From assembly GCF_964340395.1 (NCBI RefSeq), contig NC_135562.1, positions 16,496,485 to 16,560,484 on the forward strand: a DNA stretch of 64,000 nt. Direction: 5' to 3'. The position numbers were made by a program, and so were the translations under genes. The notes under the pieces were generated by a model that ran no database searches, was not told the origin of the DNA, and was given only the letters and a program-made list of their open reading frames with translations. This DNA is from Glandiceps talaboti (lineage: Eukaryota > Hemichordata > Enteropneusta > Spengelidae). Shown here piece by piece: positions 25,867 through 41,420 of the stretch (position 1 is the first letter of the stretch; the number at the start of each line of letters is the position of its first letter).

Positions 25867-26323
25867 ACAGGGGTTGCAAGGAGTGCTATATATCTATCTT
25901 GTGCCATTCAATATCTCTTGTGCACTAAGTAACGATATCGATGTAAACCTGAAATGAACATTAAGAGCATATTTCGTCATTCTAACAATTTATTCTTTTA
26001 TTTATTTGTTTATTTGTTTATTTATTTATTTTATTTATTTCCAAGGACGACATACGGAACGAGTCCCATTAACAGGCTCCAACAATAAAATTATACAAAA
26101 CATCCACCATAACATGCGCAAAATAAAAGTGCACTTGAATGGGAAAACGGGCAAAAAATTAACACCTAAAATAAAAACCAGGTATCACATTACAATATTC
26201 ACATTTAAAGTCATCAACTGAGTAAAATGTCAACACACATTAATCTAAAACAATCTGACGAAGATATCTGTACTTATTAATGCACTAGAGATATTGAATG
26301 GCACACATTACCACCCCTGTAAT
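25864..26323. mobile_element. 460-bp element with inverted ends
   Basis: The left arm (25864-25926) and right arm (26279-26323) are inverted repeats. They share ttacaggggt at the tips and tgtgccattcaatatctct further in, with about 17 extra bases in the left arm. No terminal duplication is clear. It contains a TTTA microsatellite at 26003-26042 and a meaningless 71-codon frame. It abuts element X and may have inserted into it. Confidence 0.55.
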
Positions 26324-26507
26324 AAAAACAGTTTTAAATCATGATATAGCGCTAAATATATCAATCGATGAATTACTCTGTACAGTTTCATTACAACACC
26401 TCATGCTCCTAATTAAAGGCGATTATTTACTATTATTTATGCCTCTCCCTAAAACAGTCTGATTCCTAAAAATTCTAGTTCGAGCCTAGATAAACTGTAA
26501 GAACCAT

Positions 26508-26833
26508 AACAGCTAATGATGTAGGCTTGGTGTTTCACTAATGTAACATGACATTAATACACACCCTCAGACAACTGCATAGGTGCCGTGCACAGTGTGG
26601 ATGTAAAAGTAGTCAAGTTGAAATGTTGATTATCAAGAAAATAAACCATAGAGAAATAAACACTGTGAAAGAATAGCAATGCTTATCAGTGTTCAATGTG
26701 ATTGGGCAAAAGATCCTGTTATGTTTATTGTGTCTCTGTTATTGTTAGCCTAGAGCTCAAATATGTATAGCTCTGTGTGAAAAACGTAATGTCCCATGAG
26801 TGAAACACCAAGCCAATATCATTTTAGCTGTAA
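26508..26833 (+). mobile_element. 326-bp MITE family B, copy 1
   Basis: Terminal inverted repeats of about 45 bp: acagctaatgatgtaggc, ttggtgtttcact and aacatgacatt at the left face aacgtaatgtccc, agtgaaacaccaa and atcattttagctgta at the right. A full second copy lies inverted at 54264-54665 and a right-end fragment at 35112-35212. No coding capacity; it would need a transposase from elsewhere. Confidence 0.75.
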
Positions 26834-27296
26834 AGAGATGAGAGACTACATGGGCGGCAACATGTCTATGAAAATCGCAAAAAAAGGTATATTTATATTT
26901 TTTGAATAAGATAACAATAACCATACCGAGTTTAGAATTTTTTAAACTCGAATTAAAACAAACGTTGATGTTAACTTTAAATTTCACTCCGACCAATTCC
27001 AAAATTAATACGATCATTTCAATTAATGTTATTTATGTTCAAAAAAATAAACAATTCGTCGATATGCAGGCGTTGGCAGTAATAAACGTTTCATTATTTC
27101 CCTTCCTTTTCAGTAGAAACTCATGGCTAAGAACCCTCATTAGTAAAGACTTTAATTTTAGTTTTGACATAATTTCCTCGTGTTATTATGATAATAATAA
27201 CTGTCCCAAGCAATATGCTATGTCAGAGAGCGTAAACCCTATTACTTGCACTAATGTGATTTCAAAGGAGGCTAATTAGATACCCCTGCCTGTCTT
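26834..27296. other. Unannotated DNA
   Basis: A 125-codon frame runs from 26902 to 27279 but has no recognisable domain and low-complexity composition, so I do not call it a gene. Confidence 0.4.
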
Positions 27297-27434
27297 TATG
27301 TATGTATGTATGTATGTATGTATGTATGTATGTATGTATGTATGTATGTATGTATGTATGTATGTGTGTGTGTGCGTGCGTGCGTATGTATGTATGTATG
27401 TATGTATGTATGTATGTATGTATGTATGTATGTA
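27297..27434. repeat. (TATG)n microsatellite
   Basis: TATG units with a central TGTG/CGTG variant block at 27365-27384. YVCM and HTYI frames are artefacts. Confidence 0.97.
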
Positions 27435-27881
27435 TATATGCATGTCTCTCTCTCTCTGTGTCCCTCTCACATAATTCCTTACACAATCCTAATTCTTCAT
27501 TCCTCTCATGTTACAGCGTTATCCCTCTAGCCCAGAAACCTAATCAAATAGTGAAGCAATTCAATCAAGTTATTGAACAGCCCATTTCATAAGCAGTATA
27601 CTGTAATCTCAAGTATAAAGTGGTTGTAAAGATGTCATTGCAAATGATTAAATTTCGTAAAATGATTACCTGTACAGAGGCATAGAAACGTGATAAGACA
27701 TTCAAATCTATCCATGAATTTGTCTCAATTTCTGACTTCCATGCATGCCAAGACAAAGAGAGAGGGATTCCATTTCACAGATATACATTTGCATAATATA
27801 ACTATTATATATAGATACCCTTTTATAACCCAACTGGATATTATGAAAACTCTATCTGCAGCTATACATATCATTAACTTA

Positions 27882-27883
<2 letters not shown>

Positions 27884-27941
<58 letters not shown>

Positions 27942-27946
27942 TTTAC

Positions 27947-27992
<46 letters not shown>

Positions 27993-27997
27993 TTTAC

Positions 27998-28033
<36 letters not shown>

Positions 28034-28038
28034 TTTAC

Positions 28039-28102
<64 letters not shown>
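27884..28102. repeat. (TA)n array punctuated by CTTTACCCA
   Basis: Four TA blocks are separated by three identical 9-bp interruptions (ctttaccca at 27941-27949, 27992-28000 and 28033-28041). This is a higher-order repeat rather than a simple array. The long IYIY open frame across it (27690-28352) is an artefact. Confidence 0.9.
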
Positions 28103-28990
28103 CTCGGTGACAGAATCTGCTAAGACAGTGCTCTATATATATATACTATACATACTATACATACTAAATCGTTACTTGGTGTTTCACTCTTCCTCAACGA
28201 TCATCAGGCGACTGATAAAATTGAGATTGTCAAGGTCGATTATATACACGTTAATGTTTGTGTATACATTGCGTAACAAGATGGTCGGACTAAACTATTC
28301 CTTATGGCGGTTTACTTCTATAGTTGTCGAGGGAACAGTTATTGTTCAGTAGCGTGCTCTTTTCAGCATTGATTATACTCAGTTACTCAGTTAAACAGAG
28401 CTTACATCATTAATATATATATATATTTATAATAACATATATAATAAATATATAATATACATATATAATACAGGTGTCTCTTTGGAGAGAACAGTGCTCA
28501 ATGTAATATTAGTATGATATATTAGTAGCAGAGCATAATATACTTAATACCAGAAATTCGGAGCTATGTATATATATGTATATATATATATGATAAAAAT
28601 ACTTATTATCAACATTTCGAGTTTTTAATTTTGTATGAAACTCGATTACTAAGCTTTCAATTCTGTTATTATTATTATTATTATTACGTCCGTCAATGTA
28701 GGTATACCTTTATCATACAAACAATATCAAACATAAGAATGACGTAATATTATAAGGCACTGAGTTGTTTACGAGGGCAGTGTGTCGTTCTACCCTACAT
28801 ATTTCACTAATAAAGCCAGGAGATTCAGAGGAAGATTACATGGATTTGCCATATTGGATCATATTGGTGAATAGTAAGGTTAATAATGGTTCTTTTGTTA
28901 AAAGTATGTTGGGTACGTTTTGTCACAGGGGCTTTTCGTTTGTGACAGAAAAGTCGCTAATGACTTCCAACGAATGACTCACAGTCCTTT
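28103..28990. other. AT-rich DNA, possibly decayed PLE sequence
   Basis: Short TA and TTA microsatellites (28410-28460, 28661-28686). A 70-codon frame at 28765-28977 precedes the Penelope-like fragment and could be part of it, but I see no reverse-transcriptase motif. Confidence 0.35.
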
Positions 28991-29129
28991 AAAACACGTC
29001 TTCGTTGGCGACAGACTACTGCTTATCAATTATTGATTATAAGATAACTATAGATAGCCTAATACTGTCACATCGCTTTAGGTTATTGGAAGAGGCGCTG
29101 AAGGGATCGGGGCATACAGATCCAGTGTG

Positions 29130-29580
29130 CTTTGTCGCTCATGTCGTTAATATGTATGGCCTATATGTATGTATGTATGTATTTATGTATATATATGTAT
29201 TATCGTTTCGTGGAACATCTCCGTTTGACCAGACAAAAGAATCGTAACTATCCCGTATCTATGCATTTTATTACAAACGATCATAGTGTATCAGATATGT
29301 CCATTTCAGGAATTTGTAAGGTTTCTGGTGATGAGAAAGCATTGAGATTAAAGGAAGAAGAAATCATTTTCCGTCTTGGAACGCTGGAACCCCTTGGAAT
29401 TAATAGATCATTCTCGTCTTTCCAAATCTAATCACTGGGTATTTTTTAAATTTCAGGCGTATTCTATTGGGTTTTATTTGGTGCGTGCGAATATAAGAAC
29501 TTTTCCCACGTATAACCGTTTATATATCACGCGCGGTTTTGTTCCATTATATTTGGAAATGTTCGGGTTTTGACCTAACA
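29130..29580 (+). mobile_element. Penelope-like element fragment with GIY-YIG-type C-terminus
   Basis: From about 29200 the plus strand encodes RFVEHLRLTRQKNRNYPVSMHF, then DHSVSDMSISGI, then ALRLKEEEIIFRLGTLEPLGINRSFSSF up to 29431. This order (RFxEH...PVxxHF...HS...E..wIxxLgTLxPxGLN) matches the C-terminal GIY-YIG endonuclease region of Penelope-like retroelements. The upstream GIY/YIG strand itself has been replaced by a TATG tract (29161-29200), and a stop follows at 29431. A TTCGAAACGTCGG-type motif at 29624-29636 is of the kind seen near the ends of such elements. This is a dead 3' fragment. A GIY-YIG gene of another sort is the alternative. Confidence 0.65.
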
Positions 29581-29682
29581 TTTCTGTGTCTCACCGATTT
29601 TTCCTTTGATAAACAATATTTATTCGAAACGTCGGATTTAACAGCTATTTATATGGACTGATTCATTAGTTTCATATGCATT

Positions 29683-31439
<1,757 letters not shown>

Positions 31440-32460
31440 AGAGAGAAGTGTGTAAGTGTGTGAGAGTTACGATTGAAATATGTCAGTTATAAGGGGCAGA
31501 GCGCGAGGAAGACTTAGAGTGAGAGTGACGACGACTGTGGGGAAGACTGTTCCAAATTGAATGAGCAATATAAGCAAAGGAAAGCTCGCCGAGCTTCTTG
31601 GTAACAAATGGTGTCTTAGTAACAAATGTGTCGGAAGAAGACCTAAGTTGTCTATGGGGAACATAAAAGATGAAAAAGATGAGAAACATATTCAAGACCG
31701 GTCACCTCCAACGTGTCATAACAAACAGAAGAAACCTTGTATTGTATGCGAGAGTTGACCGGTAACCAATGCAATGAGTGTAGAAGTGGCTTGGCACACA
31801 AGGCGGGTGGCTGCATTTTGTACATGTTGTAGCTTGTTAGTAAGAATCTTAGGCTAACCAGAAAGAAGACTATTACAGTAATCCAAGCGAGAAAGAACAA
31901 ACGCGCAGACAAGAGTCTTGGTGGCCTGTTGCGTTAGACAATGACGGATTTGCGCAATCTGAGGAAGGTACATATACGACAGATTACACATATTCTGAAC
32001 ATGCGCTGCATTGTTCAAATGACAGTCAAGAGTGACACCAAGGTTCTTGAAGCTAGAGGAAAAGTGTGCATCAGCATCACCGACATGGATATGAGTGGGG
32101 AGAGACTCTTTAGTGGCCAGGATATATATGTGACATGATAAGCATAGCTTCGGTTTTACTGTCGTTGAATTGGAGTTTGTTGTGAGTCATCCATGCTTTA
32201 ACACCATAGATACAATTCTGCATGGTTTCAATCATTGGTTGAGTTTGATCAATGTGAGCACTTTTATACAATTGATTATCATCAGCAAATACATGATGAT
32301 CGACAGAATGTGAATTTACAAGGTCAAAAGCTTGAGTCCTGTTGATGATATACGACTTAAACCAGACGAGAGCTGAATCGGTTATACCATACGTGTGTTC
32401 GAGTCGATGAAGTGAGATATTATGATCTATGGTATCAAATGTCAAGTAATGAATCTTCAT
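31440..32460 (-). mobile_element. LINE reverse transcriptase 3' relic (L2-like)
   Basis: Minus-strand reading: FDTIDHNISLHRLEHTYGITDSALVWFKSYIINRTQ (32440-32330), an internal deletion, then HHVFADDNQLYKSAH (active-site FADD at 32278-32289) and KAWMTHNKLQFNDSKTEAMLI. Then come a GVTLDCHLNNAAHVQNMC-type stretch, LVCAFVLSRLDYCNSLLSG and NKLQHVQNAATRLVC (about 32050-31820). Then LHSLHWLPVNSRIQYKVSSVCYDTL (31790-31710), and finally RQLRSSSDTFVTKTPFVTKKLGELSFAYIAHSIWNSLP (31660-31540). The region between NRTQ and FADD that normally holds GVPQGSVLGPLLF is missing. Frameshifts separate the blocks. It lacks the 5' half, as usual for truncated LINE copies. Confidence 0.9.
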
Positions 32461-34013
<1,553 letters not shown>

Positions 34014-34235
34014 AATGTTTGTTTGTTTGTGTTTGTTTGTTTGTTTGTTTGCTTGTTTGTTTATTTATTGTTTTGTTTTGTTTGTTTGCTTGATTATTTT
34101 GTTTTGTTTTGGGGTGGTTTGTTTTTTATTTGTTTGTGTATTTTTTTCTTTTTGGGTGTTTTTGTTTTGTGTATTGGATTTGTTTGTTTTGTTCGTTTGT
34201 TTGCTTGTTTCTCTCTTTCTTTTTTTTTTGGTTTT
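34014..34235. repeat. Degenerate (GTTT)n low-complexity tract
   Basis: GTTT units with TTTTG and T-run variants. The hydrophobic 116- and 105-codon frames over it look like membrane proteins only because of the T-rich composition. Confidence 0.85.
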
Positions 34236-35111
34236 AATGTCTTTTGTTGTATTTCACCTGCCAATTGACAACAGAGATGTAGGAATTTTTCACATACAAT
34301 CGTTGTCATATTAGTCACGTTGAATAAATTTATCTATACGGCAATATCAATGTAACTTTACCATGATACCAATAAATGATAGCATCTTGAATTCAATACC
34401 GAAATTATGCGTGATCAGAGTTTGTAAGAGAAAGGTTTCACGTTACTATTGACATATGATAAATAGTTCAACCATACATCAAACAGCAGAATTCGTAAGA
34501 AAGCCATATCAATTTCCCATTAAACATTATTTAAAACACGTGATTCAAGTTTACATGACGTATCAAATTATGTTGAGAAATTGTTCAATCTTTAATTTGG
34601 CATAAAGTGTCAGAAAGTTATAATACTTAGATTATTATTTTGACATTAAACGTGCATTTGACCAATGGAGTTTAATAATTAATTCATTGATTTATTAATT
34701 GCAATACTCTGAGTTATTCTGACGATAATCATTCATTTCTATACCTAAACTTCATCGAATTAACAAGATAGCGCGTTAATAAAATGATATAGAAGGGAGT
34801 AATCCCACGAATACATCTGCTAGGATTACAAGTACCTTATTTTGCAATTGTACGTTGCAGGTTGGGATGACCTTCATTCGTGTGACTTTGATTGATAATT
34901 TTTTTCTCAGCGAGCACAGATGTTAACTACAAAGGCTTGTGACCTTAATCTTTGATTTATGACTTTAGCTACTGTAGCGAGGACACGATGTCGCCTTTGA
35001 TATTGCAATTTCTACAATTTGTCAATCTCTGATCGGTTAGAACTACAGCAAAAATGATGTAGCTTGTATTCCTCTCATGTAACATAGCACTATTTTTGAC
35101 ACACACATACT
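34236..35111. other. Unannotated AT-rich DNA
   Basis: Nothing recognised. Confidence 0.45.
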
Positions 35112-35212
35112 GCTGTGTTTATTGTGTCTCTGTTATTGTTAGTCTTGAGTTGAAATATGTCAGCAACGTAATGTCCCCTGATTGAAACACCAAGCCTATA
35201 TCATTTTAGCTG
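35112..35212 (+). mobile_element. MITE family B, right-end fragment
   Basis: Matches the right end of 26508-26833: gtttattgtgtctctgttattgttag, gaaatatgt, aacgtaatgtccc, attgaaacaccaagcc, tatcattttagctg. The left end is missing. Confidence 0.7.
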
Positions 35213-36567
35213 AATATATAAAACTTCCGTACTCGAGAAATAGAAAAAAAAAGTGTTTCCTTGCAGTACTTCTTGTATTTAGTCAAATTAGATAATGATG
35301 GTTGACCACTTGCTGACTTCCCAAAGTCTATAGAAAACTAAGTATTCTTATACACTCCATTTTGTATCAACGTTCCTGTATTGCTCACTCGAACAGTTTA
35401 TGCATTCACAAGATAAATGCCTGCGGTATGAATAATCGGTTTGACCCTTAGCTCCAAAAATGCATTTTTCGTCGTGAGATACGGAGGCATTAATATTGAC
35501 AATAAGCTCAATAGCTTATATTTTCATTTCGACCTCATTAACTTAAAGTATGTAATAACTATTTTCCGAACCGCAAAAGAGTATATAATCATTGGTTATT
35601 CTATTTGTACATCAAGAATGTTAATGAACAGTTGATTTTCCAGTCGAAATCCAAATAAATTTATAATGATGTTGAATTTGATAAACCATCCACTATCATT
35701 ATATGGTATATTTGTTAGAAATATCATAAATAACATACCTTAATAGAACCACGACTCTTTAATTGTGTCAATATTCTAAATTTTCAGATTATTATCTTTC
35801 ATCAATAACCTAGTATGTTATAATTGTTTACTATTCAAAAGTGCACTAACAATTATATCGTAAATAATCAAACATACTTTATGTGAACTACGTGGATCTA
35901 TAAGTGATGCAATCGCCATACTATTTTCTTTGAAGTTAGCCGAACTCATAATTCTTTACGTTCATGAAATGTCCTTGTTGTCTAATATAACCGACATTTT
36001 GGCTTTCTCTTCCTCCATTAACACCTTTAATGAGTCTCCCCACATACGTTGCAGGGAGTCCTGGCCTTTGTTATTTTTTTATTATATGTCGATATTAAAG
36101 GTACCAGCTGCATTATATTTTTTAACCATTCGTGATTTCAATAACAATAGTATCTGATACTACATTTTTCTATAAAGTGTACCTACTATTTTGCCTAAAG
36201 GGTAACTGAGAGTATACACACGTACATGAATAAACGAGTTTGGGGTATTAGTGACAGCCGTTACAATGAAAATTATCCCAGCTACAAAAAAATATATAAT
36301 GGGCCGAATGGTGGTATAGGATATAGCACAGTCGATAAGAACCCTACATTAAAACATTTCTAAATGTGACTGGAATCAAAACACGACAATTTAACCTTGT
36401 GTGACATCACTATAGAAATGGTCAAAAGTGTAACGAGACGACAGTTTGTTAATTTTAGACTATATTTTGTGATAATGTCCATTATCAATCATGCTATAAT
36501 CTATATTGTATATACATGTCATATTAGAATTGTTTTGATATAGGGTTCTTATACCCTTTTAGATTAG
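35213..36567. other. Unannotated AT-rich DNA
   Basis: Short open frames at 35441-35635 and 35930-36157 show no known motif. Confidence 0.4.
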
Positions 36568-36672
36568 AGTGCACCTCGGGACCAAATTTCACTGAAAATC
36601 AAAAATCTTCATTTCTTTCCAACGTTTTCCAAATGGAAACTTGCTCCTGGCAGTTTCGAAAGAACCTTGGGG
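36568..36672 (+). repeat. Dispersed repeat Y, copy 1
   Basis: Collinear with 51868-51966: gc.cctcggg, aatttc.ct.aaaat, ttcca.atg.aa.c.t.ctcctggcagttt.gaaa. Diverged, non-coding. Confidence 0.5.
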
Positions 36673-39245
36673 AATTCACTGTCTTGATTTCGAGGAATAT
36701 CATCAAGGAAATCATTAACACAATGGGCACAATCATTAATCATTAATTCATTGGGAACAATGGATTCTAGTATAACTAAGTTTTGATGTCATTTTTACCT
36801 CTATTTCAAACAAAACCTTGTTCGGCGATCCAATATTTGTATTGATTTTTACGGAAAATAGGCTGCAATTTTCTTGAACTAGTTTAAAGCAAAAGTTGAA
36901 AGCGTTCATTTGCAGAGAGAATTCTAAGTTAAAAAATCATTTTAAAAAGTCAGTTCTCAGTTTACAAATTGATTAGTTATCATTGCATTGTCGCTGTAAC
37001 CTAGAACAAAACATATTGACGTTGCGTAAGAATAGATGCCAACATTAGTTAGTGGCGTCAATGTAAAAAAAATAATTCATTATTATCAAATAACTTCTAT
37101 GTAGTGTTCTCCCCTAAGGTTATCCATACACCTTCTAATTCATGTTGACGTCATTGTAAAAACTGCCAAATAGTATTTAAATGTGTTTACCGGTTTATGG
37201 TTATTAGATATCATTGATATATAAGAAACTAGATTTTTCGGGGGAATTCCGTATTTGTTTATTATTAAAGGTTAAAGGGGGTTAATATAGCTATTTTGAG
37301 GAAGATCTAACATAAACCGATCTATTTTAGGAGAGGTTGCTCGTAGCAGGGTCAGTGAAAGTGGGTTTGGTGGTTTTCTAATGCAGCCTCAGTTATGTTC
37401 TGTAGACATCATACACATATAAAGTACACAACAAAAATTAATATATCAAACTCGTTTACCTTACTATTCTTTACGATTATGAGGCTCGTTAAACTATGGT
37501 ACATATCATTATATAAGATACGGGATAACTAGCGAGTAGATACCCAAAGTACTATAAGTTTGTTGTACATTAATTCATAAATTTTTATCGCGTTGTTTCT
37601 CGATGTACCTTCCTATGTATTTCATTCCTTGCATTGAATTAACTCTTGCCATGCTTGTTAGGTTATGTAGATATTATTTGTGGCATTATTGTCATCCTTT
37701 AGTTAGCAGAAATGAGAAAAAATATCAAAGGGCATGCAATTATTCCCTTAGCTCAGGGACTTGGCTAGCTGGTTTGACAGTTTCATTCACCAGAACATGA
37801 TGAGACAGTCCGTCATGTCAGTCTTTGGGACTATTATTCCCTCTACTGAAGAGACATGTTTTAACTCATCGCTATGGACATAATCCAGACACTTCTCTGG
37901 AGACTGTCATTTTATGTCTGTCTCGCGGCATACGGGTGACTGACAACAATTACTACACTGGTACCTTAATGTGTTATATTACTGCAGTTTATAAGCGCAA
38001 AGGTGTCGTCTCAAATTAGCCTCAGTAATAACCTCATAACTTCATTCGTTAACGTTCCCGTACAATTAAACAGTTTGGTGCTATTCCGCATCGCTGATCT
38101 TTAACTGTACACTAAAAATACAACCATAAAGTTTACAGCAACACGCAATATTCTATTAGTAGGAGTCACTTATCAAAGGATGTAACTGAAGTTTTTTGCT
38201 TGTCATGTGATCAACGCAATGGTGCATTATCAATACAATGGATTATTACTAGGTAGAGATAAAGTTACAGTCACATTTGCAAGATTTATCAAAAACAGAA
38301 TTCCTTTGCAAGTAACTATAAGTACTCTTGATAGATATAATTTTAGACATAACATTGTATATGAACATTAGCCAGGATTCAAATCTCCAATGTCGAGAGT
38401 CATAGAGTCATAATATTCATTACTGGGACAAGCCATTAAAGAAACAAGTCCACTTGTTATCAAAGAGTACCAATATTTACACATGTGATGATGGGCTCTT
38501 ACATAACACAAGTAAACAGTGTAGTTCACAGCGTAAGATCATTTCTAAGGAGTGGGTCAATTGAGGCAAACCTTATCTCCGTCTTATATCAGTTGTTATC
38601 AATTTATTAGGCTATTATAAGTAACACTACAAACAGCTTTAGAGATGCAAACAACTTTTATGACACCCGTTTTCGTCAGGCAAGCCCGCGGGTTTGTTGC
38701 ACTTGGACCGTTAATGGCTTGTGAATGTCATGTGGACAGATGTATATAAAATTGGCGATTGTATAATTGTGGGCATCATTCGAAAAGCAAATTAGTAACT
38801 GCGTTATATATTCTCACTCCACCTTTATTTTGAAATTACGACAGCATATATACGAGGAATGACAATGGTTGCAACAAAAGTCTTATGCACACGAGATAAC
38901 AAAGGTTGTAATATATATATATATATAAGCGTATTTTTAGATAGTTATGTTTCAACTTGTTTCATATAAGAATGTTAGTAGTTATAATATTATATACTAT
39001 AATATTATAGTTTTTCAGACAGTGCTCTGTTTGTTGATAGCCAATAATTTTCCTTTAATGTTTAATGACTAGCTGATATGAGAATATGATAAATTATATA
39101 ATTTGTGTAAATCACACACTTTTTTGTTGCCTTGTAGCATTTGCGGTATTTTTGTTTACTTTAAGATGAATGCCACTCCAGGAAATATATAGAGAAATTT
39201 TCACAAACTGTCCGTTCTGGAGAGTCATTTCATGAGTTTACATAT
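36673..39245. other. Unannotated AT-rich DNA
   Basis: No gene recognised. A short AT microsatellite lies at 38911-38928. Confidence 0.45.
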
Positions 39246-39249
39246 AGCC

Positions 39250-39550
39250 TACAATCAATTACGATTTCAGAAAAACATCAAGTTGATTTGGTGTATTTAT
39301 GTGTTATCTTTGCTATGAGCTATTGCATCATGGGAGTCTACTGAAAAAATATAGTCATGGTTGAACAATGAATAGTCATGCACGAGTCCCAAATGAATAT
39401 TCCTTCTGATCAATATATCTCATGAACATTCAGTTTACCACCTAGCACTATATCATTTCTACTGACTCCCATGATGCAATAGGCGATAGTAAAGATAGAC
39501 TTTAAGAGACAAGATCAACGTGATACCTTATTTCTGAAATTGTCAGTAAT
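39250..39550. mobile_element. MITE-like inverted repeat
   Basis: A perfect 19-bp inverted repeat (39320-39338 and 39464-39482, ctattgcatcatgggagtc and its complement) surrounds 125 bp. Complementarity continues imperfectly outward for about 55 bases on each side (atctttgctat facing atagtaaagat, then gatttcagaaa facing tttctgaaatt). No target duplication is clear. Confidence 0.6.
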
Positions 39551-40450
39551 TGTAAATGGTGTAAAATCATGAAATGATTATCCAGAATCCATAGTTTGTT
39601 TCCTGGCAAGGCATTCCCTATTAAATACGCAAAAAGTTCTTATTGAAAAATGGTCCCTGAAATATATAGTAATATACATTGGGTTTGACCATTGAATTGT
39701 CTGCATATTTCCAAATTAGAGTTAGGGAAACATAAATTTAACTTATTTATTTATTCATTTATTCATATTTTTTTTTTTTTTTTTATTTACAGAAATCAAT
39801 ACCTATTCCAACCCTTTACCTTAGTCTTTGATATAAAATTTATTTTATTCAACTTAAACAATGTAACAATTAACCTAAAAGGCTGAGCTTGCTGGTTTCC
39901 CTCAGCTTATATTATGAAATGACTCTTGACGAGTCCAGTGACCACACACAGAGGATCACAGGAATAGCAACACATAGGGAGGATGTCCGTGTCTTCTCCT
40001 GGCCAGTGCATGGATGAGTCATATGACAAACTCAAACTATTAAGTCACATTTTCCATCGCCACAAAATTACTAAATGGCATTTAATTCTTCGTGTAAGGC
40101 ATATATACTATTTGCTTTAGGTATGTATGTACCCGGTACACTTGACTGTTTGAAGACGTCAAAAATGCATTGGTAACATAAATGCAAATTATCAAAAAGA
40201 GTCACAACCCCAAAAGTTGCAAGTCACTCGTATGACTAAAGATTATATATGACTATGATACATTTGCCATGCAAATTATGCAGATGCCTGTCACCACGTG
40301 CACTTTCCCAGGGTTCAATTCGCGTCCAAGCAGATTCCCATACTATTAGGAAAACGTCGATTCCTACAAAACCCCGATTTCATCAAGGTCCGTGGCATGA
40401 AGATACAAAAAATTATTTTCCAGGGATTTCTAACATATTTAATGAATATA
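39551..40450. other. Unannotated DNA
   Basis: A T run at 39769-39783. The 84-codon frame at 40249-40503 has no recognised motif and overlaps the hairpin at 40451. Confidence 0.4.
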
Positions 40451-40568
40451 TCTACTCACAGAGTCAAAACAATTATTGGAAGCTAATCCCAACATTTCAC
40501 TGACGTCTCATGAGCACGGTCAGGGGTGTACTGCATTTGGAATTAACTCTTTTGACTCTGTGAGTAGA
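40451..40568. repeat. Inverted repeat
   Basis: tctactcacagagtcaaaa (40451-40469) and its exact complement (40550-40568) enclose 80 bp. A related arm occurs at 25309-25325. Confidence 0.7.
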
Positions 40569-41345
40569 AATTATCATTACTTAGTATCAATCCCAAGTCC
40601 ATGAACATTCACTTTCGCATCCTAAATGAAGTTGTCATAGATACAGTCTCATTTCATTTCCTTTTTAACAAAAGCAAATATCAGAAGGCACCGTCAGCTT
40701 TACTAGGCACGGAACCCTAGGTTGTGACACGAGGTGTTATCTGTGACGAAGCATAACATGTTTAAAGATCACTCTATGGGTCCTAATACACCAGTCTTAT
40801 CTAGCAAGTTTTTATGGTACATGAGTACCAAGGCAGAAAGTATGAATTCATACCATTAAGACTGATTTATACTTGTTTTGACGATAATATCCTTAAGACA
40901 TATTATTCATTTTTACTACCCATTGATTTATTGTGTATAAGGATGTGAAGTAGAATAGAAGAAATGGTGCAGAATGGATTTGTCTCACCGGAAATTTTAT
41001 CAAATTAACATTCTATCTTTTTCTTTCTTATTTGTCGTACGCATGATATGATCTTTTTGTATGTTCTTTAGGGGGACATATCTATGAGACTGGTTTTATC
41101 GTAGCTGTATTTCTTTATAATTAGGGGACCCAGAAGACATTTTCAACAATCATTCATCGCGCGACATCTTTAAAATAGGTTTATTGGCATATTGGGACAT
41201 GCTGTACACTGGGATGAGTCATTAACGGAAGTGAATGATGCCAGCAATTCGTTTTTGTTCTGACAGCAAGCCTCAGCGTACATTATGTAGCCATTGTTTC
41301 TCAAGGTGTGAGACCCTAATCATGTCATTTTTGTTTGTTTGTGTG
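40569..41345. other. Unannotated DNA
   Basis: Nothing recognised. Confidence 0.45.
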
Positions 41346-41420
41346 GTTATGTATGTATGTATGTATGTATGTATGTATGTATGTATGTATGTATGTTTGC
41401 TTGTTTGTTTGTTCGTCTGT
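41346..41420. repeat. (TATG)n(CTTG/GTTT)n microsatellite
   Basis: About 12 TATG units followed by GTTT-type units. Confidence 0.93.

Noticed and set aside
25864-26323. hAT element because of CAGGGG-type ends
   Set aside because: The eight bases next to each end do not match, so a hAT-type 8-bp duplication is not supported.
27690-28352. 220-codon open frame
   Set aside because: Mostly Ile-Tyr from the (TA)n array; the ends have no recognisable domain.
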